Part shown: piece after piece, positions 16,664 to 25,173 of the stretch
Layout of the letters: each line of letters opens with the position of its first letter
How positions within the stretch are numbered: position 1 is the first letter of the stretch
Origin: Novosphingobium chloroacetimidivorans
GTDB lineage: Bacteria; Pseudomonadota; Alphaproteobacteria; Sphingomonadales; Sphingomonadaceae
NCBI RefSeq assembly: GCF_014204535.1
Contig: NZ_JACHLR010000019.1
Location: 1 to 53,616 of the forward strand
DNA: 53,616 nt
Direction: 5' to 3'
Notes under the pieces: generated by a model
Databases searched by the model: none
Told to the model about the DNA's origin: nothing
What the model saw: only the letters and a program-made list of their open reading frames with translations
Position numbers and translations under genes: made by a program

Positions 16664-17851
16664 CTATTGCACGGAGAAAGCCGCCACCCGTGCGCGGGTT
16701 CGCGGAACGGCAAGGGTCACGGCGATCATCGCACCGAAGGTCACCAACGTCAGCATGAGCGACGCGTGTTGTAGACCGGCCAGGGACAGATAGATCGGGG
16801 CTCCGAGCATCGTTCCAACGGCGGCGAACTGGTAGAGCAGTCCGGTCGCGGCAGGCAGATTGTCGGGATTGCGCAAGACGGTCGGCAACATGGCGAACAG
16901 CAAGCCGGTGATCGCACCTGCCGCCACTTGCCAGAAGACCATCCCGACAATCGCAATGGTCAGCCCGGTGATCGCGCCGAAGACGATCAGTGCGCTGGCC
17001 AGCGCGGTGGGAACGATGAAGCCCAGCAAACGGGTCGCGCTCCAGCCCCGGCCCAGGGCCGCGCCCACCGCCAAGCTGCCAACGACACCGGCAAGCAAAG
17101 CGAGCGACGAGAGAGAGCCGATCCGACCAGGTGTGGTGTCATGAACCAACGCCAGATAGGTCGGCCATGAACTGACGGAGCCATTGATCGCGGTCACCGC
17201 GAAGCCCACCGCAAGGCTTACGCGAAACGCCCCGATCTCGTCCCCGAGGCCACCACCGCCGGCTCCCTCCATAACCGCGGGAGCGAGAGGATTTGCAGGG
17301 AGGACCACGCTCGGCAGCAGCAGCGCTGCAGCAAGCCCGCCCAGCGCCAGAAACGCTGTGGGCCAACCGGCGGTATCCGCGAACTGCGACGCAAGCAAAA
17401 GACCGAAGGCGAGCCCGATCAGCGGCGCCGTCGCCCATGTCGCGATCAAACGTGAGCGGCTCTCATCCGTGGCAATGGCCGCCGCGCCGATCTGGCCAGC
17501 CACGACCGTGATCAGCATCCCGAGACCCTGCACGATGTTGCTCAGCACGAAGACCCCGAGCGAGGGAGCGCCCCAGTTCGCCACCGAGGTCAAGGCAATG
17601 ATGAGCAGGCCGACTTGCGAAGCGCGCCGCACGCCAAAGCGCGCGACCAGTTTACCAACCGCGCTGCCACCAAGGAGATAGGCGATGAACTGGGCCGACA
17701 TGATCATGCCCACCACGTTCGGTCCGACGCCGAACTTCTGCCCGAGCGGCAGCACCAGAGGCGCTTGGAAACTCGCGCACATGTTGGCGATGACGCCCAG
17801 GATATAAAGCATCGCAAAGGATTGCCGGCTGCCGGTCATCGTCCGCTCCAT
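16664..17851 (-). CDS. MFS transporter 1
   Basis: A 395-residue major-facilitator protein with about 12 hydrophobic segments in the inner membrane. The loop between helices 2 and 3 has GKLVARFGVRRASQ, a variant of the family motif G-x3-D-R-x-G-R-R. The direction of transport and substrate are unknown; in this place, 93 bases downstream of TonB receptor 2 on the same strand, it may carry the same aromatic compound across the inner membrane. MERTMTGS at 17851 is used; starting at the second Met is equally possible. Confidence 0.85.
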   Translation of the reverse strand: MERTMTGSRQSFAMLYILGVIANMCASFQAPLVLPLGQKFGVGPNVVGMIMSAQFIAYLLGGSAVGKLVARFGVRRASQVGLLIIALTSVANWGAPSLGVFVLSNIVQGLGMLITVVAGQIGAAAIATDESRSRLIATWATAPLIGLAFGLLLASQFADTAGWPTAFLALGGLAAALLLPSVVLPANPLAPAVMEGAGGGGLGDEIGAFRVSLAVGFAVTAINGSVSSWPTYLALVHDTTPGRIGSLSSLALLAGVVGSLAVGAALGRGWSATRLLGFIVPTALASALIVFGAITGLTIAIVGMVFWQVAAGAITGLLFAMLPTVLRNPDNLPAATGLLYQFAAVGTMLGAPIYLSLAGLQHASLMLTLVTFGAMIAVTLAVPRTRARVAAFSVQ

Positions 17852-17896
17852 TCTGTTCGTTTCTGGTTCTTGGGATCGGCGTTTGGCACATTATCT

Positions 17897-17914
17897 TGTG
17901 AAGCCGGCTTCACA
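17897..17914. repeat. Perfect 18-base palindrome between TonB receptor 2 and MFS gene
   Basis: TGTGAAGCC-GGCTTCACA is a perfect palindrome in the 93-base gap. On the minus strand it follows GGTGAAGCTGGTTTC, with which it can form an alternative hairpin using G-U pairs. No T run follows, so a simple terminator is unlikely; an operator for the MFS gene or an RNA hairpin tuning expression after the receptor gene fits better. Confidence 0.5.
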
Positions 17915-17944
17915 CGAGGAAACCAGCTTCACCATTCCGGGGTG

Positions 17945-20239
17945 TCAGAACTTGTAAGTGCCCTGCACACCGAATTCGCGCGGGCGCCCATAATAGCCGA
18001 CGATAAGGCCAAGGGATGATGCATCGAATCCCGATGCGAGATACTTCTTGTCGAACAGGTTGTTGCCGTAGACCTGGACCGAAAACGTGTCGCTTGGCGA
18101 TGTCCACGTTACGCGTCCCGAAACCAGCCAGAAGCCCGGCTGGCTGATCAGCGGCGTGTTCACCGCGTCCTTGAACACGCGTGAGCGATAAGCGGCATCG
18201 GCGCGCATGGTCAGGTTGCCGGCCTGGCCAAGATCGAAGCGATAATCCGCGCCGAGGTTGAGCGTGTGGGTGGGCGCGTCAGGCAAGCGATCGGACGCTG
18301 TGATCGATGCTCCCGGTACGATGGAGACGTACTTGTTGTGGAAGTACCCATAGCCGATCTGGATGCTCGAATTCGGGATCGGCCGCGCCACCAGTTCCGC
18401 TTCGATGCCCTTGATTTCCGATTCGCCCGCATTCTGCGTTTCGATCACCAGCGTGCCGTCCGGCAGACCATAGGCGACCGGGAACTGTATGTTCTTGTAG
18501 CGGCTGTAGAAGCCGGCCACGTTGAACGTCAGGCGCCGGTCGAACCACTGTGTCTTGGCGCCAATCTCGAACGTCTTGATCTTTTCGGGTTCGAAGGGCT
18601 TCACGCCGGAGGCGGCCGACGTCGGCCTTGGCGTCCAGCCGCCGCCTTTGAAGCCCGCTGCGTAATTGGCATAAAGCATCACATCGGGAGTGGCTTTCCA
18701 ATTGACACCCAGGCGCGGCGTAAACGAATTCCAGCCTTTCTGCAGGACCTGATACGGGATGAAGACGTCTCCGCCCTGCAAGTGCGTGAACTGGCGAGTG
18801 AAGCGCTTTTCTTCGTGGTTCTGGCGGACGCCCACGGTGACCGTGAGGTTATCGAGCAGATCGTAGTCGATCTGTCCGAACGCGGCGTAGTTCGTCGCGT
18901 TCAGGCCAAGATCGCCGATCTGGGCAATCTCGAACCCGGCCACCGGCAAGGTGTTCGGAACGATCGCGACCCTGTTGTAATCGCGGGCGATCTCCTTGAA
19001 ATAATAAAGTCCCGCCAGATAGTGCAGCTTGCCATCTATCGCGGTTCCGAACGCCTGAAGCTCCTGGCTGTACTGTTCCTGATGCTGGCGATCATCAGTG
19101 CTGATGATCGAATAGGGCGAGTAGTCTTGGTCCAACGCGATATGCGCCTTGTAGGCACGTCCTGCGGTGATCGACTTGATCGTCAGCGCGTCCGACGCCT
19201 TCCAAGTCACGGTCAGCGCCGCGCCACCCGCGTTGAGGTTGTCTGCTAGCGGGGCGGTGCCGAAATTGTCGTACCGCCCTCTGGTGACAAAGCGGTTGTC
19301 GAACCTGGAACCGGCGGGAAGGCCCGCGGCCGGGTTCTCGATGCCGGCGATGACGGGGTTGAACAGGCCTTCGATCAGCCCGGTGGTCGAAGGCACCGTT
19401 GTGATGATCGTCCCCGATGCCGGGTTCTGGCGCTGCCGGGTGTAGTCGGCGACAAGATCTATGGTCACGTCATCGGACGGCGTGGCTCGCAAGGCAAGGC
19501 GGATGCTCTTGCGGTTTTCATTGCTCAGCGAGCGCCCGGTCGTCAGCTGTTCGCCCAGCCCGTCCGCACGCGTGAAGCCCGCCGACACGCGCAGCGCCAG
19601 TTTGTCCTCGATCAAGGGCGCATTGATCGAAGCCTTGGCCTCGAACCGGTTGTACGAGCCATATAGCAAGCTTACGTGACCGCCGAAGTCCTGCGAAGGC
19701 GGAGTGGTGACGATATTGACAGCGCCGCCGATCGTGTTGCGCCCGAACAGCGTGCCCTGCGGACCACGTAGGACTTCGATGCGTTCGATGTCGAGAAGGC
19801 CGATCAGTCCGCCATAGGACCGCGCCGAGTAGACGCCGTCGACATAGAGCCCCACGCCGGGGTCGTTGGGGAACTGCGCGTCGTTCTGTCCGACGCCGCG
19901 GATGGTTATGGCAGCCGTCGAACCGCCGCCATCCGGCCGTCCCTGGTTGATCTGGAGATTGGGGACGAAGTTCTCCAGATTGCCGATGTTCTTGACGCCG
20001 CGCGCATCAAGCGCCGCGCTGGAAAGCGCAGTGATCGCGATCGGGGTGTCCTGAAGGTTCGTCTCACGGCGTTGCGCGGTGACGACGATTTCCTCGACCT
20101 GATTGTCGGATCGCGTGGCCTGCTGGGGCACGGCCTCGCTTGATGCGTCACCTGGTGCCGGCTGCGCCGCCATGGCGACCGACGAAGCGCACAGTGCCGA
20201 AACGATGGCGCCAATCGACGTCCAATTTTGTATTCTCAT
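17945..20239 (-). CDS. TonB-dependent outer-membrane receptor 2
   Basis: A 764-residue receptor. The signal peptide ends near AMA-AQ (about residue 25); VEEIVVTAQRR marks the TonB-box region; the plug carries IEVLRGPQGTLFGRNTIGGA; the barrel ends in an aromatic residue (GTYKF). A GGGAGAGGGA ribosome site precedes the ATG. Plug and barrel are strongly similar to receptor 1, including PFGPEK/PFEPEK-like and KTQWFDRRLT segments, so the two arose by duplication. It follows the FMN dehydrogenase gene by 67 bases on the same strand and probably imports the substrate of that operon. Confidence 0.92.
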   Translation of the reverse strand: MRIQNWTSIGAIVSALCASSVAMAAQPAPGDASSEAVPQQATRSDNQVEEIVVTAQRRETNLQDTPIAITALSSAALDARGVKNIGNLENFVPNLQINQGRPDGGGSTAAITIRGVGQNDAQFPNDPGVGLYVDGVYSARSYGGLIGLLDIERIEVLRGPQGTLFGRNTIGGAVNIVTTPPSQDFGGHVSLLYGSYNRFEAKASINAPLIEDKLALRVSAGFTRADGLGEQLTTGRSLSNENRKSIRLALRATPSDDVTIDLVADYTRQRQNPASGTIITTVPSTTGLIEGLFNPVIAGIENPAAGLPAGSRFDNRFVTRGRYDNFGTAPLADNLNAGGAALTVTWKASDALTIKSITAGRAYKAHIALDQDYSPYSIISTDDRQHQEQYSQELQAFGTAIDGKLHYLAGLYYFKEIARDYNRVAIVPNTLPVAGFEIAQIGDLGLNATNYAAFGQIDYDLLDNLTVTVGVRQNHEEKRFTRQFTHLQGGDVFIPYQVLQKGWNSFTPRLGVNWKATPDVMLYANYAAGFKGGGWTPRPTSAASGVKPFEPEKIKTFEIGAKTQWFDRRLTFNVAGFYSRYKNIQFPVAYGLPDGTLVIETQNAGESEIKGIEAELVARPIPNSSIQIGYGYFHNKYVSIVPGASITASDRLPDAPTHTLNLGADYRFDLGQAGNLTMRADAAYRSRVFKDAVNTPLISQPGFWLVSGRVTWTSPSDTFSVQVYGNNLFDKKYLASGFDASSLGLIVGYYGRPREFGVQGTYKF

Positions 20240-20306
20240 GATCCCTCTCCCTTTTTTATGAGTTTTCGGCGGTGGGTTCGACCGACCGCCATCGGTTTTG
20301 CTGGCA

Positions 20307-21467
20307 TCAGGGCGGTGCGATCTTTAGATCGCCGACGCGCACAGCCCCGGTGAGCGCCATGGCATTGGCGATTTGCGCCTGAAGATCGGTCAGAAACTGC
20401 GACAGACCTGCCTTGCCGCCCGCTGCCAGGGCGAAGGTCCAGGCCCTGCCCAACAGGCACATGTCCGCGCCCACGGTCAGCGCGCGAACCACATCGAGCC
20501 CCGAGCGGATGCCCCCGTCGAACAGGACGGGCACTTTCCCGTCGACCTCGCTCACGATGTTCTGCAGCACGGTGATGCTGGACGACACGCCATCAAGCTG
20601 CCTGCCGCCATGGTTCGAGACGACGATGCCGCTGGCCCCCGCATCGAGCGCTTTGCGGGCATCGTGACGAGACATGATGCCCTTGACGATCACCGGCCCC
20701 TGCCAGCTTTCGCAAACCGCAGCGACTGCCTCGAGATCGAGAGTGGGGTCGAAGTTGCGGGACAACCAGCCCCAGAAATCGCCCAGCTTGGTTGCGCTCG
20801 GCACCGACCTGGCGATGCTTCCGAATACCAGCGGCCGCCCGTTCATCGCCACGTCCCAGCACCAGCGCGGTCGGCTCAGGACTTGCGGCGCATGGTCCCA
20901 GATCGTGCCTGTCAGACCGTGCCTCCGGTCCCGATGCCGGATGCCCGATACCGGGACATCGACCGTCAGAACCAGCACCCGCACACCCGCTTCCCTGGTG
21001 CGCGAGAGCAGCTCGGCCATCACATGCTTGTCGCGGAAATGATAAAGCTGAAACCAGGGCGCCTCTCCGGCAGCCTCGGACACTTCCTCCAGCGAGCAGA
21101 CGCCCAGTGTCGAGAGACAGAAGGGGATCCCGGCCTCTCGCGCCGCCGCGAAAGCCTGCACTTCGCCGCGACGGGCCATCAACCCGGCCAGGCCGACCGG
21201 CCCAAGGCCCACCGGCATTTTCATGGCCTGCCCCAGAACGGTCGTCTCGGTCGAAACCGAACCGACGTTGATCATCGTGCGCTGCCGCAGTTCGACATTA
21301 GCGAGGTCGGAGAGGTTGGCCCGCGCCGTCCGTTCGTCGCCAGCGGCGCCATCGACATAATGGAAAAGGAACGACGGCAGCCGCTTGCGTGCGAGCTGGC
21401 GATAGTCGTCCACCGTGGCGGCCCGGCTAAGCCGTCTCGCGCCCCCACGGTCCATCGCGTCCATCAT
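20307..21467 (-). CDS. FMN-dependent 2-hydroxyacid dehydrogenase, lactate/mandelate dehydrogenase type
   Basis: A 386-residue FMN enzyme of the L-lactate dehydrogenase/glycolate oxidase/(S)-mandelate dehydrogenase family. FHYVDGAAGDERT (about 35-47) opens the barrel; Lys262 (VKGIMS), His286 and Arg289 (SNHGGRQLDG) are the catalytic and binding residues; FDGGIRSG and GRAW bind FMN phosphate. It oxidises an (S)-2-hydroxyacid to the 2-oxoacid. The ATG at 21467 overlaps the SDR stop (ATGA), showing coupling; the open frame extends far upstream but only inside the SDR gene. With the benzoylformate decarboxylase at 51803 this would give a mandelate-like route. Lactate dehydrogenase is an alternative. 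Confidence 0.88.
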   Translation of the reverse strand: MMDAMDRGGARRLSRAATVDDYRQLARKRLPSFLFHYVDGAAGDERTARANLSDLANVELRQRTMINVGSVSTETTVLGQAMKMPVGLGPVGLAGLMARRGEVQAFAAAREAGIPFCLSTLGVCSLEEVSEAAGEAPWFQLYHFRDKHVMAELLSRTREAGVRVLVLTVDVPVSGIRHRDRRHGLTGTIWDHAPQVLSRPRWCWDVAMNGRPLVFGSIARSVPSATKLGDFWGWLSRNFDPTLDLEAVAAVCESWQGPVIVKGIMSRHDARKALDAGASGIVVSNHGGRQLDGVSSSITVLQNIVSEVDGKVPVLFDGGIRSGLDVVRALTVGADMCLLGRAWTFALAAGGKAGLSQFLTDLQAQIANAMALTGAVRVGDLKIAPP

Positions 21468-22291
21468 CCCTGCCGGCCTGCGATCAGCGACCCGCCATCG
21501 ACCGGAATCTCGAGGCCCGTCAGATAGCTGGAAGCATCGGATGCAAACAGAAGCGCGACGCCGACGACCTCGTCCAACCGCGCCATGCGCCCGAGCAACG
21601 ATGTGCGCGCGAAGATATTCTGGACGTTGCCATCCTGCATCGAGCCATCGCCAATGCCGGTCACGAAATTCGCAGGCGAGATCATGTTGACGTGGATGCC
21701 GAAGGGCGCGAGCTCGATCGCCACCTGACGCCCCATGTGCGAAACCGCCGCCTTTGACGCGTGATAGACCGTCGACACGAAAGGCACGTTCATCAGGGCC
21801 GCGCACGACGACGTGATAACGATCTTGCCGCCCCGCCCGTGCCGCTTCATCGCCCGTGCCGCCGAGGCCAGCGTATTGCGGACTCCCATGACATTCACAT
21901 CGAGGACTTGTTTCCACTCCGCGTCCGATCCCCCGTCGATCGTACCGGCGGCGTTCTGGCCTTCCGGCGCCGCGCCGAAACCGGGGTTTCCGCCGACTCC
22001 GGCGTTTGCGAAGACGATGTCGATCCCGCCGCATTCCTCATCGATGGCGGCAAAGGCTTCGTCGAGGGAAGCGCGATCGACCACGTTCGCGACCACGCCG
22101 GATGCCTGTGTGCCCAGTTGAGCCACGGCGGCGTCAATCGCGGACGGATTCAGATCGATCAGGCGGACCCGCGCGCCATTCGCGACAAGAGCCTTCGCGA
22201 TAATCAGTCCGATGCCCGAAGCGCCTCCGGTGATCGCCGCGACCTTGCCCTCGACGCTGAACAGCTTGTCGATCTTCAGAACATCTTCCAT
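21464..22291 (-). CDS. Short-chain dehydrogenase/reductase 2
   Basis: A 275-residue classical SDR with TGGASGIG at 21-28, LIDLN giving NAD preference, NAG at 96-98, Ser near 161-162 and YHASK with Tyr176 and Lys180. The start at MEDVLK (22291) is chosen because AAGGA precedes it and the upstream residues look like non-coding sequence. It is a paralogue of SDR 1 (4720-5565). Overlap with the next gene, a 2-hydroxyacid dehydrogenase, suggests consecutive oxidations, for example of a diol or hydroxyaldehyde. Confidence 0.87.
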   Translation of the reverse strand: MEDVLKIDKLFSVEGKVAAITGGASGIGLIIAKALVANGARVRLIDLNPSAIDAAVAQLGTQASGVVANVVDRASLDEAFAAIDEECGGIDIVFANAGVGGNPGFGAAPEGQNAAGTIDGGSDAEWKQVLDVNVMGVRNTLASAARAMKRHGRGGKIVITSSCAALMNVPFVSTVYHASKAAVSHMGRQVAIELAPFGIHVNMISPANFVTGIGDGSMQDGNVQNIFARTSLLGRMARLDEVVGVALLFASDASSYLTGLEIPVDGGSLIAGRQG

Positions 22292-22385
22292 CAACTCGGA
22301 ATCCTTGATTTCAGCTTTATCGCTATCGTCGTCGATGCTTCGCTCACGCCGACCACACGGGCGTCCGAAGCGGTCCGCCTCGAAG

Positions 22386-23954
22386 TCAGGCCACTTCCGC
22401 ATTCTGAGAGTGCGCCTGCACGCGCCCTTCCAGGCCGGCGATCAAGTCGTCGACAAGCTGTGCCGCTGCGCCCAGCTCGCCTACCGTTCCGAACAGGTAG
22501 AAGTCCGGGCGAGCGAGGAGAGCCGCCAACCCGTTCTTCTCGAAATAGGCGCCATAGACACCGTCGTGGTCTTCGAATTCGGGATCGTCCAGCGCGACCA
22601 GATGGCAGCCGATCGCAGCCAGACGCCGCAATCGCTCCGGCCCCAGAACCGCGCCCAGCGCGCTGGTCGACATAAGCACGAAGCCGTTCCCGATCACCGT
22701 GTCGAAGCGGCCCGAAGCCCCGCGATACGTTACCTCGGCTTGCGGCCAGAGCTTGCCGGCAAGCGGCGTACGCTGCTCTGCCAGCAAGCCATCGAGCAAG
22801 TCCGGAGTTTGTGGCTGCTCGGGGGGCGTGTTGCGCAACATTTCGTCCCGCGCACGGGCCTTCACCGGATCGTGCTCATTCGCGATTTCGCCCAGCATGA
22901 TGGCGTTGAGAGTAATCGTCGTGACGTGGGGCTTGCGCTCCACCTCATACGTATCGAGCAATCGCTCGTCCGCCTCTCCGCGCAACACAAGGTCGAGTTT
23001 CCAGCCCAGGTTGAGCCCGTCACGCATCCCGGAGCAAGCGCCTTGCCCTAGGTAGGGCGGCATGGTGTGCGCCGCGTCGCCGCCCAGGAACACGCGTCCG
23101 TGCCGCCAGTTCTCGGCGATCCGCGCTTCGAAGGTGTAGACGATGTGCCGGATGATCTTCACGTCGGACGGCCCGACGCCGTAGCGCTCACCGATCCATT
23201 TCCAGGCGAACTCGCCCGTCAGGAACTGCTCGGGCTCCTCTCCGGGAAGCAAGGCAAGTTCGAAGCGGGTACGCCTCGTACCGATCGCCATGTGCATGTG
23301 CCCGCGCGCAGGATCGCAATATTGCACGGTGGCGTCGAACTTTGCCGGCAGCGGGCGCAGCTTTTCGACGTCGATCGTGCACCAGCTTTCGTTGAAGCCG
23401 TAGTCCTTGCGACCAATGCCCACGGCGTCCCGGATAAAACTGCGCGAGCCATCACAGCCGACCAGATACCGCCCGCGCAAGACCAGGTTGGACGGACCAT
23501 CCCCGGCTTCGTCGCGGCGAATGATCTGAACGGTCGCGCCCTCATCGTCCTGCTCCAGGCCGACCGCCTCGTACCCCATGAAGCGGGTGACGTTGGGACA
23601 GCTGCGCACGGTCTTGTCGATTTCGGCATCGATATCCGGCTGGTAGATCGAGATATCGCGGACGAACCCGCAAGTGCTCATCGAAGACGAGCCGATGCGC
23701 ACGAGCACTTCGTTGTCGCCATTGTAGAACGTGTAGCCGTTGATGGGATCGGCATCGCGAAGGGCGTGATCGACATCGCCGACAGACTGGACGATCCGGG
23801 CTCCCTCGTCGTCGATATGGGTCAGGCGCGGCAATCCGAACAAGCTCGGCCAACGTTCAATTACGGCCACACGGTGCCCGGCCTTGCCAAGTACCGCAGC
23901 CAAGACTTCGCCGGTAGGCCCATAGCCGACGATGACGACATCGAAGTTCTGCAT
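22386..23954 (-). CDS. FAD-dependent aromatic hydroxylase 1 (MhpA-like)
   Basis: A 522-residue class A flavoprotein monooxygenase. The FAD-binding motif VVIVGYGPTGEV (residues 7-18) opens the protein; YLVGCDGSRSFIRDAVGI holds the DG motif; VFLGGDAAHTMPPYLGQGA (about 285-305) holds the GD motif. The C-terminal part resembles the extra domain of 3-(3-hydroxyphenyl)propionate hydroxylase. It would hydroxylate a phenol next to an existing hydroxyl. The true start MQNFD (23954) lies one base after the stop of the hydrolase gene upstream. A neighbouring C-C hydrolase suggests that hydroxylation prepares a side chain for cleavage. Confidence 0.87.
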   Translation of the reverse strand: MQNFDVVIVGYGPTGEVLAAVLGKAGHRVAVIERWPSLFGLPRLTHIDDEGARIVQSVGDVDHALRDADPINGYTFYNGDNEVLVRIGSSSMSTCGFVRDISIYQPDIDAEIDKTVRSCPNVTRFMGYEAVGLEQDDEGATVQIIRRDEAGDGPSNLVLRGRYLVGCDGSRSFIRDAVGIGRKDYGFNESWCTIDVEKLRPLPAKFDATVQYCDPARGHMHMAIGTRRTRFELALLPGEEPEQFLTGEFAWKWIGERYGVGPSDVKIIRHIVYTFEARIAENWRHGRVFLGGDAAHTMPPYLGQGACSGMRDGLNLGWKLDLVLRGEADERLLDTYEVERKPHVTTITLNAIMLGEIANEHDPVKARARDEMLRNTPPEQPQTPDLLDGLLAEQRTPLAGKLWPQAEVTYRGASGRFDTVIGNGFVLMSTSALGAVLGPERLRRLAAIGCHLVALDDPEFEDHDGVYGAYFEKNGLAALLARPDFYLFGTVGELGAAAQLVDDLIAGLEGRVQAHSQNAEVA

Positions 23955-23955
23955 C

Positions 23956-25053
23956 TCAGTATTCCATTTTCCGGCGGAAGCAGTCGGACATCCATGATGC
24001 AATCAGAGCGTCGCGTTCGGCGGAGTGGTTGTAGAGCGTGTGAAGACCGTCCTCCCAAAACCGGGGGTCCGCAGCCGGGTGTCCGTCCCCCACGAAGCCG
24101 CGCCAGGTGCCTGCCGCAACCAGCGGATCAGCGCCGCCCTCCAGCGACAGGACCGGACAGCGGATGATTTCGGTGTCACTATCGAAGTTGAAATCCTTGA
24201 CGCGTTCGAGCAGCGCGTCGCCCTCGCCACCGAAGGCCGCGCCGAACAACTCTCGCTCGACGGGGTGGTTCAGTGCCTCAATCGCGACGGGAGAACCATT
24301 GGTGCATAGCGCCGCGATCGTCGGCACGGCGGCAGCGACATGTGCGGCAATGAGCCCCCCGAAGCTGAACCCCACGAGGCCGACAGGCTTGCCATCGTCA
24401 GCGATGAATTCGATCAGCCGCGAGGCATGCCCGATCGTCTCGCGAGACAAATGCAAGCCGGAAATGAGCCGCGTCTCGCCTTGCCCCGGAGCCTCGGCAA
24501 GCACCGTCGCGATGCGCTGCCGGCCCAGTGCCCGCGCGAGCCGGATAAAGCTGGCGCCCCATCCGTTGAGGCCGCCGAACATGATCACGTGACCGAAGGC
24601 ATCGGGCACCCGGAAATGCCATCCGAACAGACTGCCCTCGGTTCCCAGAGGCACGTTTATCCGCCGATAGTCGCAACCCGGACGCCCGGCGTTCTCCTCG
24701 AGACAGGCCGTAGCCCGGCCATACAGCCGTCGCTTCGTCTCGTTGTCGGAATTGATTGCCAACTGGCCGATGTTGAAGGCAGCCGAAGCGTACTCGCGCT
24801 CGAGGACTGCCATCGCATGGTTGCCCGAGGCGGCTTGGCGATCGGCGTCGAACAAATGGCGCTCGCCCAAGTCCTCGGCTGCGTCCCACCACTCTTTTTC
24901 GCTATCGACGGATAGCGATTGCAGAAAATCCGCATCCCGCGCCGGAAGACCATAATCGATCATCCGCGCTCGCGGAATTGATCGCTGCGCTATTATCAGT
25001 CGCTCAGAAAATTGCGCATCGGCTTTGTTGCCGACGTCGACGTCGTCCGCCAT
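23956..25053 (-). CDS. Alpha/beta hydrolase, 2,6-dihydroxypseudooxynicotine hydrolase-like
   Basis: A 365-residue alpha/beta hydrolase with a long N-terminal helical part (about 1-130), an arrangement seen in the C-C bond hydrolase of nicotine breakdown and FrsA-like proteins. The nucleophile elbow is GFSFGG with Ser230; an acid lies in GGADP near 303 and His343 follows in YNHS. The GGLNGWG segment near 160 would help form the oxyanion hole. It is the first gene of the operon with hydroxylase 1, with promoter sequence at 25054-25173. It probably cleaves an aryl ketone or ester bond; the substrate is not known. Confidence 0.8.
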   Translation of the reverse strand: MADDVDVGNKADAQFSERLIIAQRSIPRARMIDYGLPARDADFLQSLSVDSEKEWWDAAEDLGERHLFDADRQAASGNHAMAVLEREYASAAFNIGQLAINSDNETKRRLYGRATACLEENAGRPGCDYRRINVPLGTEGSLFGWHFRVPDAFGHVIMFGGLNGWGASFIRLARALGRQRIATVLAEAPGQGETRLISGLHLSRETIGHASRLIEFIADDGKPVGLVGFSFGGLIAAHVAAAVPTIAALCTNGSPVAIEALNHPVERELFGAAFGGEGDALLERVKDFNFDSDTEIIRCPVLSLEGGADPLVAAGTWRGFVGDGHPAADPRFWEDGLHTLYNHSAERDALIASWMSDCFRRKMEY

Positions 25054-25103
25054 CCCAGATCCCTCCAGGCCGGCATCTCACAGATGCTGGCTCTTGAAAG
25101 AGG

Positions 25104-25157
25104 GAATAACAAAACTCGGAAATGCTCTCTAATGAATAAATGATAAGGATGTTATTC
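25104..25157. promoter_or_regulatory. Spaced inverted repeat upstream of the hydrolase operon
   Basis: GAATAAC (25104-25110) and GTTATTC (25151-25157) form a perfect 7-base inverted repeat with centres about 47 bases apart, in an AT-rich gap between the LysR gene and the alpha/beta hydrolase. Spaced arms like this suit a LysR tetramer that bends promoter DNA. Confidence 0.35.
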
Positions 25158-25173
25158 AAGAATGAATGAAGCT

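Noticed and set aside
21468..22034. Upstream extension of the FMN dehydrogenase frame
   Set aside because: The extension lies wholly inside the SDR 2 gene in another frame, has a low-complexity arginine-rich product, and the ATG overlapping the SDR stop gives the family's normal length.
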